DNA of 11,434 nucleotides from Methanomicrobiales archaeon (GTDB taxonomy: Archaea > Halobacteriota > Methanomicrobia > Methanomicrobiales > Methanospirillaceae): assembly GCA_012798365.1 (NCBI GenBank), contig JAAZNH010000089.1, positions 1-11,434 on the forward strand, written 5' to 3'. Position 1 is the first letter of the stretch. Each line of letters opens with the position of its first letter. This document shows positions 1 to 7,935 of this stretch, one piece after another. A program made the translations under genes and the position numbers. The notes under the pieces are model-generated. The model saw only the letters and a program-made list of their open reading frames with translations. It was not told the DNA's origin and did no database searches.

Positions 1-3000
1 GAGCGGATGCGCCGCGACGACGGCAGGCTTGCCGTGGACCATTTCAATCTCTCGATCACCCGTCCCGACGGCACCGCTGTGCCGCTGCACGGGCACGCCA
101 CGCCGCTGCACACCCCTGATGGCAACGCGTACGGAACTCAGGTGCTGCTCTACGACATGACGAGCAGCCGCCGCGCCGAACAGGACCTGTGGTCGGCCCA
201 GCAGCGACTGCTAAACGCTATCGAGTACCTCCCCGACGCGACGTTCATCATCGATACCGACGGACGGATTATCGCGTGGAACCGGGCCATCGAGGAGATG
301 ACCGGCGTCCCTGCAGCGGAGATGATCGGGAAAGGTAATTATGAATATGCAGTCCCGTTCTATGGAGCCCGGCGCAAGATCCTCATTGACCTGATTTTTG
401 AAACCGATGAGGTCATTGCCACAAACTACGCCCATATCTTCCACGAGAAGGACACCCTGATTGCCGAGACCTCGCTGCCCCGGCCAAAAGGGCAACCCAA
501 GATACTCATGGGCAAGGCAAGCCCGCTGTATGACCGGCAGGGGGAAGTTGTCGGTGCAATCGAGTCCATCCGCGACATCACCGGGCTGCGGAAAGCAGAG
601 GAGGCTGCGGCTCACACAAGAAAGGACTGGGAGACGATCTTCCGCGCCATCGGCCACCCGGTGATTGTCCTGGATGCAGAAAACCGCATCATTGACGCAA
701 ATGATGCCATGCTCCGGGTAAGCGGCCTCACCCAGGACCAGCTGCGAACCAAGCACTGCTACGAGGTCTTCCATGCTCCTGGTACCGACCGGCCGCCGGC
801 CTCATGCCCGTTTGAGCGGATTCGTTCCGGGGAGAACCCCGCGCCATCCGATGCGGAGATCGAGGCGCTGGGCGGGTATTACCATATCAGCTGCACGCCG
901 GTCTTTGACGCAAATGGCAGGCTTGAGAAGGTTATCCACATCGCCATGGACATAACCGAGCGGCGCAAAGCGCAGGACGAGATCCGGGCTGCGTATGAAC
1001 ATATCGCGGCATCCGAAGAGGAGCTCCGTGGCCAGTTCGATACCCTGGTGCAGAACGAGCAGCAGATCCGCGAGAGTGAAGCAAAGTACCGGGAACTTGC
1101 TGACCTGCTCCCCCAGGTCGTCTTTGAGATGGACATGCAGATGCGGATCACGTATGCCAACCGCAGTGCCCTCTCAACATTCGGGATGACGGAAAAGGAC
1201 CTGGCAGCAGGAATCACGGCCCTCCAGGTCTTCGATCCACGGGATCATGAACGCATAAAGGAGAATACCCGCAAGGTTATCGAGGGCATTCCGTACGACG
1301 ACCACGAATATTCCGCAGTCCGCAAAGATAAATCGACCTTCCCGGTCCTCGTGTATTCCTCACCGGTATTCCGGTCCGGCCGGCCTGCCGGCCTCCGGGG
1401 CGTCATGATCGACATCTCTGCCCGGAAAAAGATCGAAGCAGACCTCCGGCAGAGCGAGGCAACCCTGTCCGGTCTCTTCCGGGTGGCCCCGGTCGGGATC
1501 CTCATGGTCAGGGATCGCATCCTCATGCGGGTGAATGAGAAGATCTGCTCTATCTCCGGATATAACATGAGCGAACTGGTGGGAAAAAATGCCCGGTTCC
1601 TGTACGCATCTGACAAGGATTATGAGTATGTCGGCAGCGTCCGGTATTCAAAGGATAATATCTATGGTCTTGATGCCGTTGAAACCAACTGGGTACGAAA
1701 AGACGGGACCGTCCGGACGGTACTGCTGAGCGGGACACCCCTCGACCAGGCCTGCCCGGAAGGTGAATGGATTGTTGTTGTCCTGGATATCACGGGGGAA
1801 AAACAGCTGGAAAAGGAGATCCGGCTCCGGCAGCAGCAGATCGATACCCACCTGCAGAACCTTCCGCTGGGAATATTCCGGGCAGTTCCCGGCCCGAACG
1901 GGCGGATGGTGATGGCAAATGCCGTGATCGCCCGGCTCCACGGGTATGAATCGGTCGGGGAGTTCATGCAGGCCCCGCTTGAGAACCTGTACGCCAATCC
2001 GGATGACCGCAAAGTGCTGGTATTGCGGGTCCTTAAGGAAGGAACGGTATCCGGTTTCGAAGTGCAGCTGAAAAGGAAGAACGGGGACCTGTTCTGGGCC
2101 GCAATCTCCGCAGTGGCAGTCCCCGGGCCTGATGGAAAAGCAGCATTCCTCGATGGTTTTGTGACCGACATCACCCCGCGGCGCAGGATGGAAGAGGAGA
2201 TTCGGCACAAGCAGCAGCAGCTGGACAATCTCATGCAGAACCTGCCGGCAGGCGTTTTCCGGACAACCACGCACAAGCCGGGCCGGCGGATCATGGTTAA
2301 CCCGATCCTTGCCCAGATGTTCGGGTATGACTCAGTAGAAGAGTTCCTCAAAAGCTCCCTTGATGATTCGTACGTGGACCACAAGGACCGGGAGGAAATC
2401 ATCACCCGCCTTATCCGCGACGGTGCGATCACCAATGCGGAAGTCCGGTTCCGGAGAAAAGACGGGGAGATGTTCTGGGCAAGCATGTCGGCAGTGGCCG
2501 TACCGGGGCCGGATGGAGCCCCGGAGTATCTTGACGGGATCCTCACTGACATCACGGCACGGAAACGGGCTGAGGATGCGCTGCACGAGGCAAACCGCCG
2601 GTTCAAGCTCCTCAACAGCATGACCCGGCATGATATCCGCAACCAGCTGACCGCCCTAAGGGGTTTTGTCGAGGTGGCACTCAAAAAGGAACCTGACACG
2701 GACATGGAACATTACCTGAAGAAGATCCAGGCGATTGCCCAGACCATCAGCACCCAGATCGAGTTCACCCGGGCATACCAGGAACTGGGCATCAACGTCC
2801 CGGGGTGGGCGCGGCTTGAGACGGTTATTGCGGGCACAGCAGCCCCGGTCAATGTCCAGTACAGCACATCCTGCAGCCGGTATGAGATCTTTGCCGATCC
2901 TATGCTTGAGCGGGTCTTCTTCAACCTCTTTGACAATGCAGCCCGCCACGGAAAACACGTGACCACGATCACCATCGATTGTCAGGAGGATGCCGGGGCC

Positions 3001-3219
3001 CTGCTCATTTCCGTAGAAGACGACGGGACCGGCGTCCCGCAGGAGCAGAAGGAGAAGATCTTTGAGCGCGGGTTTGGGAAAAATACCGGCCTTGGCCTCT
3101 TCCTTGTCAAGGAGATCCTGGCAATCACCGGCATCCGCATACGGGAGAACGGGATCCCGGGGAAGGGGGCCCGGTTCGAGATGACTGTTCCGGCAGGTGC
3201 ATACCGGCGCGTATCCTGA
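1..3219 (+). CDS. Multi-PAS sensor histidine kinase, 5'-truncated by window edge
   Basis: Predicted soluble signal-transducing histidine kinase: stacked PAS domains sense a ligand or redox state and control autophosphorylation of a C-terminal kinase. The frame is open to base 1 and the first ~60 residues are already the second half of a PAS domain, so the true start lies upstream; the first in-window ATG (position 7) is not a credible start. Counting from that ATG, further PAS/PAC units lie near residues 68-200, 207-322, 361-475, 482-601, 608-729 and 736-857, several ending in the typical D-I-T/S-x-R-K/R boundary. The phosphoacceptor is probably His875 in TRHDIRNQ, followed by the N-box FFNLFDNAARHG (971-982), the G1 box EDDGTGVP and the G2 segment FGKNTGLGLFL. 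No transmembrane segment or receiver domain is visible in this part. It converges on the minus-strand operon with a 31-base gap. The kinase identity is clear; the signal is unknown. Confidence 0.93.
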   Translation, partial: ERMRRDDGRLAVDHFNLSITRPDGTAVPLHGHATPLHTPDGNAYGTQVLLYDMTSSRRAEQDLWSAQQRLLNAIEYLPDATFIIDTDGRIIAWNRAIEEMTGVPAAEMIGKGNYEYAVPFYGARRKILIDLIFETDEVIATNYAHIFHEKDTLIAETSLPRPKGQPKILMGKASPLYDRQGEVVGAIESIRDITGLRKAEEAAAHTRKDWETIFRAIGHPVIVLDAENRIIDANDAMLRVSGLTQDQLRTKHCYEVFHAPGTDRPPASCPFERIRSGENPAPSDAEIEALGGYYHISCTPVFDANGRLEKVIHIAMDITERRKAQDEIRAAYEHIAASEEELRGQFDTLVQNEQQIRESEAKYRELADLLPQVVFEMDMQMRITYANRSALSTFGMTEKDLAAGITALQVFDPRDHERIKENTRKVIEGIPYDDHEYSAVRKDKSTFPVLVYSSPVFRSGRPAGLRGVMIDISARKKIEADLRQSEATLSGLFRVAPVGILMVRDRILMRVNEKICSISGYNMSELVGKNARFLYASDKDYEYVGSVRYSKDNIYGLDAVETNWVRKDGTVRTVLLSGTPLDQACPEGEWIVVVLDITGEKQLEKEIRLRQQQIDTHLQNLPLGIFRAVPGPNGRMVMANAVIARLHGYESVGEFMQAPLENLYANPDDRKVLVLRVLKEGTVSGFEVQLKRKNGDLFWAAISAVAVPGPDGKAAFLDGFVTDITPRRRMEEEIRHKQQQLDNLMQNLPAGVFRTTTHKPGRRIMVNPILAQMFGYDSVEEFLKSSLDDSYVDHKDREEIITRLIRDGAITNAEVRFRRKDGEMFWASMSAVAVPGPDGAPEYLDGILTDITARKRAEDALHEANRRFKLLNSMTRHDIRNQLTALRGFVEVALKKEPDTDMEHYLKKIQAIAQTISTQIEFTRAYQELGINVPGWARLETVIAGTAAPVNVQYSTSCSRYEIFADPMLERVFFNLFDNAARHGKHVTTITIDCQEDAGALLISVEDDGTGVPQEQKEKIFERGFGKNTGLGLFLVKEILAITGIRIRENGIPGKGARFEMTVPAGAYRRVS
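1828..2577 (+). repeat. Tandem PAS-domain duplication inside the first kinase
   Basis: Two consecutive PAS/PAC units, bases 1828-2193 and 2212-2577, are clearly related to each other. Both start with a QQQ-containing linker helix followed by LQNLP or MQNLP. Both contain a GYxSVxEF segment and share FWAxxSAVAVPGPDG near the end, followed by an LDG-x3-TDIT boundary. The shared blocks are also recognisable in the DNA, for example GCAGTGGC within the SAVAV codons. This points to an internal tandem duplication followed by divergence. The other PAS units of the same protein are much less alike. Confidence 0.75.
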
Positions 3220-3250
3220 AGGCCCGTAACATGTGGGGGAAATGGCCGGT

Positions 3251-6133
3251 TCAGGTATGCCGGAATCCTTCCTTTGGCACGGTGATCGCAAACTGCACGC
3301 CCTGCCCCGGCGTCCCGTTCTCGACAATCGTGATTCCGGTGATTGCAAGGATCTCCCGGGAGAGGAAGAGCCCAAGACCGGTATGCTTGCCAAATCCTTT
3401 CTGGAAGAGTTTCTTCTTATCCGGTTCAGAGATGCCGACACCATTGTCGCGGTAGAAGATTACCAGGCCGGCCCCCGTCTCCTGGCAGGAGAAGGAGAAT
3501 CTGGTCACGCGCTCGCCATGCCGCTGTGAGTTCTCCATGAGGTTAAAGAACACTTTAACAATCAGGGGGTCAGCAAAGATCTCCAGGTCCCCAACCTCAA
3601 TGCTGACGTCAATGCCCTGGGGGCTGAGCTGGTCCTTGGCCTCGTAGATCACCGATTCAAGGCTCTGCCATTTGGGAGCATTCACCCCGATATCCTGGTA
3701 GTATTTCGTGAACTCAATCTGCCGCTGGATGGCTTCTGCAGCCTGGTCTTCCTTGGTGATGAAGTTCTCGTGCTTTGTCCCCCTGAGATCCTCTTTTGAG
3801 AGTTCAAGGAACGCCCGCAGCCCCATGATCTGGTTGAGGATATCATGCCGCGTGATCGAAGAGAGCATATTGAGTTTCTTAAGTGCTTCTTTGAGCGCTT
3901 CATCTGCTTTCCTGCGTTCAGAGATATCTCGGATAATCCCCTCCGTACCCGTGTATCCGCCCTGGCTGTCCAGGCGCAGTTTTGCATTGACGGAACCCCA
4001 GAAGGTTGTGCCATCCTTTTTGACAAATTCTGCTTCATAATCCTCGACTGCCCCGCCCCGCTCCCTCATCGCAGCGAGGAAATGCTCCCGCAGTTCCGGT
4101 TTTTTCCAGATCGCGTACGCAGAGATCCCAAGCATTTCATCAAGCGATGCATACCCAAACGTCTGCACGGCTGACGGGCTCACCATGACAAGGCGGCTGT
4201 CCTTATCGAACCGGAAGAAGATATCCTGGATGTTCTCGATGATCGTCCGGTACCGTTCTTCGCTCTCGGCAAGGGCCCGCCCGGCCTCTTTTCGCTCGGT
4301 GATATCCCTTATGATCGCCCACATTCCCTGCGGGGTACCGTCCTCGCCTTTGATAATCGTTGTCCGCAGTTCCACCGGGAAGACCCTGCCGTCTTTTGCG
4401 CGGTATTCTTTCTCGTAGATGTCAGAATACCCCCGGATCATGACCTGGTTTCTGATGATCTCCTGCTCCTGTTCCTGCCAGGGTGCAGGAGTCAGGTCAT
4501 TAAACGAGAGCGTGTAGATCTCTTCCGGGGGATACCCGATCATCATCTCAAAGGACCGGTTGAACCCGGTGATCCGGCCTTCCAGATCAATGCTGGCAAA
4601 AGCGTCGCGCATCCCCTCGTAGAGCTGGCGGTACCGCTGCTCGGAGCCGGCAAGGGCGGCCTCCACCAGTTTCGATTCCGTGATATCCTCGTGCACGGTA
4701 ATCCAGACCGGCCCGAATGCCGGGTGGTTGTACGTGGATACGATGGCATGACACCAGACCACGGAGCCGTCTTTTTTCCGGTTCCTCACCTCCCCGGTCC
4801 AGGAGCCGGTCTTTTCCAGCTGCTCACTGATTTCCCGGGCAATCTCTTCCGGTGAGCGGATATCCGGGGCATTGATTGCGGCGATATTTGTACCGATCAG
4901 TTCATTCCCGGCATACCCGAACATCCGGGAAAACTGCGTGTTGGAAAAGACAATAGTGCCATCCCGGGTCCGGATCAGGGCAACACCTTCAGCCATGTTC
5001 AGGAGGATCTGGCTGTGCAGGGAGAGTTCCTCTTCCGCTTTTTTCCTCCAGACGATCTCATCGTCCCGCTCGGTGATCGTCTGGACCAGGTTCTGGTGCG
5101 TTCGTGCAATCGTGATCGAAAGCCCGGCGATCTGGCTGATGAAATGGGTGAGATTGATGTACTCGTTCACTGCATCCGGAAGGGTGACCCTGTCAACAGA
5201 GAGGATGCCGATCAGCTCTTCATTATAAGTTACCTGGAACCAGAACCCGTCCCCGCTCTCGTGGAGCCCGTACGGGCGTAACGGACTGAAGGATTTCCGG
5301 AAGGTTTCCGTTGAGGGATACGAGTCCGGGGGGCTGCTGATGACCGCACCGGTAACTCCCTGGTGAACCGGCAGGAACCCCGTCCGCGCTGGTGAGCACA
5401 GCAGCGTGATCAGTTCCAGCATCCGGGAAATGATCGTGTCCTCGTCATGGATCCCGATAAGCCGGCTGGTCAGGTCGGCAACCATCGAATAATCAGCAAC
5501 CCGCTTTTCCGCAGCGGTCATCGCAATCCTGGATTGAGTGCGTTCCCGGTCCGCCTGCCACTGGAGGTATACTACGGCCAGATGGAGACGGAATACGTCG
5601 ATACCAACAGGTATGTTCCGTGCCGGTTTCCCATAGAATTGTGCAAACTCCGCAAGTACCGGTTCAAGACCGGGTCGCAGCCCGGTATCGAGTAAAACGA
5701 CCTCGTTGAGGGATTCCCCAAACATCTCCCGGGCAATGGACTGGTTCAGCTTGTGACATTCAGCATTCTGTTTCCACTTAAGAAGCCTGCCCGGCAGTTT
5801 GAGATATGCCCCGTTCCTCCGGAACTGTTCAGCCTGGCTTTCGGGAAGGAAAAGTGACGGGCCTTTGTCAAGGATGATAAGGGACGGATCGTTACGGATC
5901 TCCCGGGGAATATCAAAGGTATTGGAACACCCGCACCCGCAGAGGCAGATGGTGGCCCCGGCTGCTGCAAGTTCTTCATACTGGTCCATAAGGCCAGCCC
6001 AGACCGAACGGATATGGCCGCAATGAAAGGGGAAGGAGCGAACCTGTGCCTCCGAAAATGCCCCGGTTGCAAGCACGGCTTCCACCTCGGGCAGTATGTT
6101 CTCACAGCAGAGAATGACAAACTTCCTGTCCAT
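3251..6133 (-). CDS. Cysteine-rich DUF1638-like/GAF/PAS soluble histidine kinase
   Basis: 960-residue cytoplasmic sensor kinase, third gene of the corrinoid operon. Residues 1-195 form an uncommon N-terminal domain rich in possible metal ligands: C9-C10, H37-C38-x-H40, a CxCxCxC run at 63-69 and C126-H127. Its pattern resembles DUF1638, a family I associate with methanogen methyltransferase gene clusters; that match is from memory and tentative. A GAF-like domain follows (about 205-345), then three PAS domains (about 372-490, 496-618, 622-742). The kinase core has His763 in TRHDILNQ, N-box VFFNLMENSQRHG (861-873), RDNGVGIS and FGKHTGLGLFL. No membrane segment or receiver is seen. The ATG directly follows the TAA of the upstream gene (TAAATG), with only a weak AGGT ribosome-binding match, so translation is probably coupled. 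The inferred role is to report the state of the corrinoid/methyltransferase pair encoded just upstream; partner and signal are unproven. Confidence 0.9.
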   Translation of the reverse strand: MDRKFVILCCENILPEVEAVLATGAFSEAQVRSFPFHCGHIRSVWAGLMDQYEELAAAGATICLCGCGCSNTFDIPREIRNDPSLIILDKGPSLFLPESQAEQFRRNGAYLKLPGRLLKWKQNAECHKLNQSIAREMFGESLNEVVLLDTGLRPGLEPVLAEFAQFYGKPARNIPVGIDVFRLHLAVVYLQWQADRERTQSRIAMTAAEKRVADYSMVADLTSRLIGIHDEDTIISRMLELITLLCSPARTGFLPVHQGVTGAVISSPPDSYPSTETFRKSFSPLRPYGLHESGDGFWFQVTYNEELIGILSVDRVTLPDAVNEYINLTHFISQIAGLSITIARTHQNLVQTITERDDEIVWRKKAEEELSLHSQILLNMAEGVALIRTRDGTIVFSNTQFSRMFGYAGNELIGTNIAAINAPDIRSPEEIAREISEQLEKTGSWTGEVRNRKKDGSVVWCHAIVSTYNHPAFGPVWITVHEDITESKLVEAALAGSEQRYRQLYEGMRDAFASIDLEGRITGFNRSFEMMIGYPPEEIYTLSFNDLTPAPWQEQEQEIIRNQVMIRGYSDIYEKEYRAKDGRVFPVELRTTIIKGEDGTPQGMWAIIRDITERKEAGRALAESEERYRTIIENIQDIFFRFDKDSRLVMVSPSAVQTFGYASLDEMLGISAYAIWKKPELREHFLAAMRERGGAVEDYEAEFVKKDGTTFWGSVNAKLRLDSQGGYTGTEGIIRDISERRKADEALKEALKKLNMLSSITRHDILNQIMGLRAFLELSKEDLRGTKHENFITKEDQAAEAIQRQIEFTKYYQDIGVNAPKWQSLESVIYEAKDQLSPQGIDVSIEVGDLEIFADPLIVKVFFNLMENSQRHGERVTRFSFSCQETGAGLVIFYRDNGVGISEPDKKKLFQKGFGKHTGLGLFLSREILAITGITIVENGTPGQGVQFAITVPKEGFRHT

Positions 6134-7180
6134 TTACCTGACGTCCAGCGGGTAATTCCCGTACTTTTTTACCGCCCTGCTGACTGCAAGGAGCACGCCG
6201 TCGGGCACCTGCCACGGGATCTCCCCGTGGTTGTCCGAGAGGATGAACCCGCCACCGGGTGCGGCCTTGCGGATAAGGTCGCGGACGGCAGCATCTGCAT
6301 CCGCGGGAGTCCAGCGCCGCATGGCGATCCCGTTGAGGTTTCCCAGAACGGAGAGCCGCCTGTTGCAGGCAGCCTTGACCGTGCCGATATCCTCAAGGGC
6401 GCTTGCTCCCACGATTGCGGTACCGGTGGTTGCAAGATCATCAATGATGGCAAGGGTCCGTCCTGAGGCAAGGTGGGTGGCAGTAGGTCCCTTGATCTGT
6501 GCTATGGTTCCCTTTGCAATGCGATACCCGGTTTTCCGGTACAGCTCCGGCGGGACACAGCTGGGCGATGAGATCGGGTCAAAGTAGCAGATCGCATGAG
6601 CCCCCGCTTCAAGCTGGGTATTGGCCCATTCCACGCAGAACTGCTGGTTCTTTTTCATGAGTGTCTCAAAGAGGGCCGGCTCGAAATACATCAGGTCAAG
6701 GTATGCCTCAAATCCCATCTGCATGACCGGAACCGAGAACGGGGCCATGACCACTCCGATAACCGGGATCTTCCCGGCCGATTCGCGGGAGAGGCCCCTG
6801 ATACATTCAGTTATTTTCTCAAGGTTCCTGCATGACGCAACTTCCGGTACTTCGATGCTTTCGATCTCCTGGTGCTCACTGATAATCGGGCGGCCGGCAT
6901 TGGGGGGTCCGTCATTGATATAGATCACATCCCCTCCCCATGCCTCGGTCTCGGCCGATGCATAAAAGAACGGATAATAACAGTCGCTGTCGTACTTTTT
7001 CTGAAGTGCAACCTGGCCTTTTATCACGTTCTCCCCTTTGGAGTAGTATTCCCGGATCGACAGGTTCAGTTCTTTTGCCCCATGCATGGTTGTGAGGAGG
7101 AAGAAGGGGACCCGGTCCGGTTCTTTCTGGCCAAGGGCGGTGAGTGTACGCTCAAGGGGTGTCATCGTTGCGGTCATCAT
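6134..7180 (-). CDS. UROD/MtaA-MtbA-like methyltransferase family protein with altered zinc site
   Basis: 348 residues, the usual length for the uroporphyrinogen decarboxylase/MtaA-MtbA-CmuA TIM-barrel family. Family signs are the N-terminal TPLERTLTAL and PDRVPFF segments, a central ICYFDPISSPSCVPPELY stretch, a LGNLNG segment and a late GGGFILSDN segment. Canonical MtaA/MtbA enzymes move a methyl group from a corrinoid protein to coenzyme M using a zinc held by His-x-Cys and a distal Cys. Here the first motif reads T-H236-L-A238 and the distal site reads S-D-N near residues 315-317, so both cysteine ligands appear lost while the histidine remains. A normal coenzyme M methyltransferase is therefore doubtful. 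Alternatives are a substrate demethylase of the O-demethylase type, a transferase to another acceptor, or a non-catalytic sensory partner. The neighbouring corrinoid gene and the absence of other tetrapyrrole genes argue against haem biosynthesis. The start overlaps the upstream stop (ATGA); a second ATG follows immediately. Confidence 0.82.
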   Translation of the reverse strand: MMTATMTPLERTLTALGQKEPDRVPFFLLTTMHGAKELNLSIREYYSKGENVIKGQVALQKKYDSDCYYPFFYASAETEAWGGDVIYINDGPPNAGRPIISEHQEIESIEVPEVASCRNLEKITECIRGLSRESAGKIPVIGVVMAPFSVPVMQMGFEAYLDLMYFEPALFETLMKKNQQFCVEWANTQLEAGAHAICYFDPISSPSCVPPELYRKTGYRIAKGTIAQIKGPTATHLASGRTLAIIDDLATTGTAIVGASALEDIGTVKAACNRRLSVLGNLNGIAMRRWTPADADAAVRDLIRKAAPGGGFILSDNHGEIPWQVPDGVLLAVSRAVKKYGNYPLDVR

Positions 7181-7860
7181 CTCGCCCCCGCAGTAAACGT
7201 GCCGACAATCTCAAGAGCATCCGAAGCAGTCCGGCCCATGGCATCGGCGCCGACTTCTTTCCAGAGCTGCGGGTCGAAGTTGAACGGCGCCCCGCCAACA
7301 ATGACCTTTATCCCCGGCAATTCCTTTTTTATGCGGGCAATCGCTTCCCTGGCCCGGAGCGCTGCCGGGAGCATCAGTGTCGATATGAGAAGAATGCTGA
7401 TCTTCCCCCGGACCGTCCTCTCCACCAGCTGGTCCACGGTCAGGCCGCTGCCGTAATCAGTTACCTCGTAGCCCCCGGCCCGGAGTGCTGACAGCACAAT
7501 ACGTTTGCCAAGCGTGTGGTGGTCCTCAAGCACGACAATGGCCATGGGGGGCTGGTTAACCCTGCGGGGGTCGCCCGGCGGGAGCATGGTGTCAACAATC
7601 TCCTCGCATATCCGCCCGCTCATGTAGATCTGCGAGAGGGCAACCTCGCCCCTCTCCCAGCGCCTCCCGACTTCCTCAAGCGCCGGGACAACAAGGGTCT
7701 CAAGACACCTGAACGGCGTTCCTGCTGAACAGGTATCCTTCACGATCCTTCCTGCCGTTACCCGATCAACAGAAAGGAGGGCTCTCTCCATCTCCGCAAG
7801 CCGGGGAGACGGACCGGCCTTACCCGGCACACGCGGGTCTTGACTACCAGGATCTGCCAT
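7177..7860 (-). CDS. Methyltransferase-type corrinoid (B12-binding) protein
   Basis: 227-residue protein of the MtaC/MtbC/MttC type: a helical cap domain (about residues 24-95) and a Rossmann-like cobalamin-binding domain (about 103-225). The cap carries the familiar pattern PALEEVGRRWERGEVALSQIYMS. The B12 domain has D113-H-H115-T-L-G118, matching the DxHxxG motif whose histidine ligates cobalt in base-off/His-on proteins, then S160-T-L162 (SxL) and the VIVGGAPF glycine motif. The corrinoid site therefore looks intact. In the family such proteins carry a methyl group on cobalt between a substrate methyltransferase and an acceptor methyltransferase. Residues 1-23 are a proline-, glycine- and charge-rich extension before the cap. 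No ribosome-binding site precedes the ATG, and a TATA box lies about 25 bases upstream, so the mRNA is probably leaderless; an internal ATG at residue 24 is the alternative start. No reductive activator (RamA type) gene is present in the window. Confidence 0.9.
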   Translation of the reverse strand: MADPGSQDPRVPGKAGPSPRLAEMERALLSVDRVTAGRIVKDTCSAGTPFRCLETLVVPALEEVGRRWERGEVALSQIYMSGRICEEIVDTMLPPGDPRRVNQPPMAIVVLEDHHTLGKRIVLSALRAGGYEVTDYGSGLTVDQLVERTVRGKISILLISTLMLPAALRAREAIARIKKELPGIKVIVGGAPFNFDPQLWKEVGADAMGRTASDALEIVGTFTAGAR

Positions 7861-7881
7861 ACGGTGAGATGCCCGCAGAAA

Positions 7882-7889
7882 TATATAAA
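7882..7889 (-). promoter_or_regulatory. TATA box of the corrinoid operon, probably leaderless
   Basis: On the minus strand this reads TTTATATA, inside an AT-rich patch in otherwise GC-rich DNA. Its centre is about 25 bases from the ATG at 7860, the usual archaeal TATA-to-transcription-start distance. Transcription should therefore begin at or within a base or two of the start codon. The lack of a Shine-Dalgarno match before that ATG agrees with this. No convincing purine-rich BRE was seen directly upstream. Confidence 0.65.
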
Positions 7890-7915
7890 TATGCCGGGTA
7901 CGCGGAAGCGTTCCA

Positions 7916-7933
7916 TAAAAGCCGGCGAACCGG
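7916..7933 (-). terminator. Small GC hairpin with UUCG loop and T-run after the 7TM kinase gene
   Basis: Just after the TAG stop at 7936-7938, the minus strand reads CCGG-TTCG-CCGG followed by CTTTTAT. This gives a four-base-pair stem with a UUCG tetraloop and a short U-run. It lies between the kinase stop and the TATA box of the next operon, the right place for a terminator. The stem is short and archaeal termination often needs only the T-run, so the hairpin may be incidental. Confidence 0.4.
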
Positions 7934-7935
7934 TA

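Noticed and set aside
1662..2705. Long 347-codon frame on the minus strand inside the first kinase
   Set aside because: It is antisense to a well-supported multi-PAS coding sequence, rich in Ser, Arg and Pro as expected of a shadow frame in GC-rich DNA, and shows no domain.
3220..3250. Bidirectional terminator between the convergent genes
   Set aside because: Only short GGCC/CCGG matches occur, without a clear T-run on either strand, so a defined terminator cannot be supported.
6014..6466. 150-codon plus-strand frame across the kinase/MtaA-like junction
   Set aside because: It is antisense to two well-supported genes and their coupled junction and has no domain signs.
6134..7180. True uroporphyrinogen decarboxylase (HemE)
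   Set aside because: The gene sits between a methyltransferase-type corrinoid protein and a kinase, its length and motifs fit the MtaA/MtbA branch better, and no tetrapyrrole genes are nearby.
6134..7860. Standard methanol or methylamine methyltransferase system
   Set aside because: No MtaB, MtmB, MtbB or MttB substrate enzyme or RamA activator is present, no in-frame amber codon was needed to read any gene, and the zinc cysteines of the MtaA-like protein are missing.
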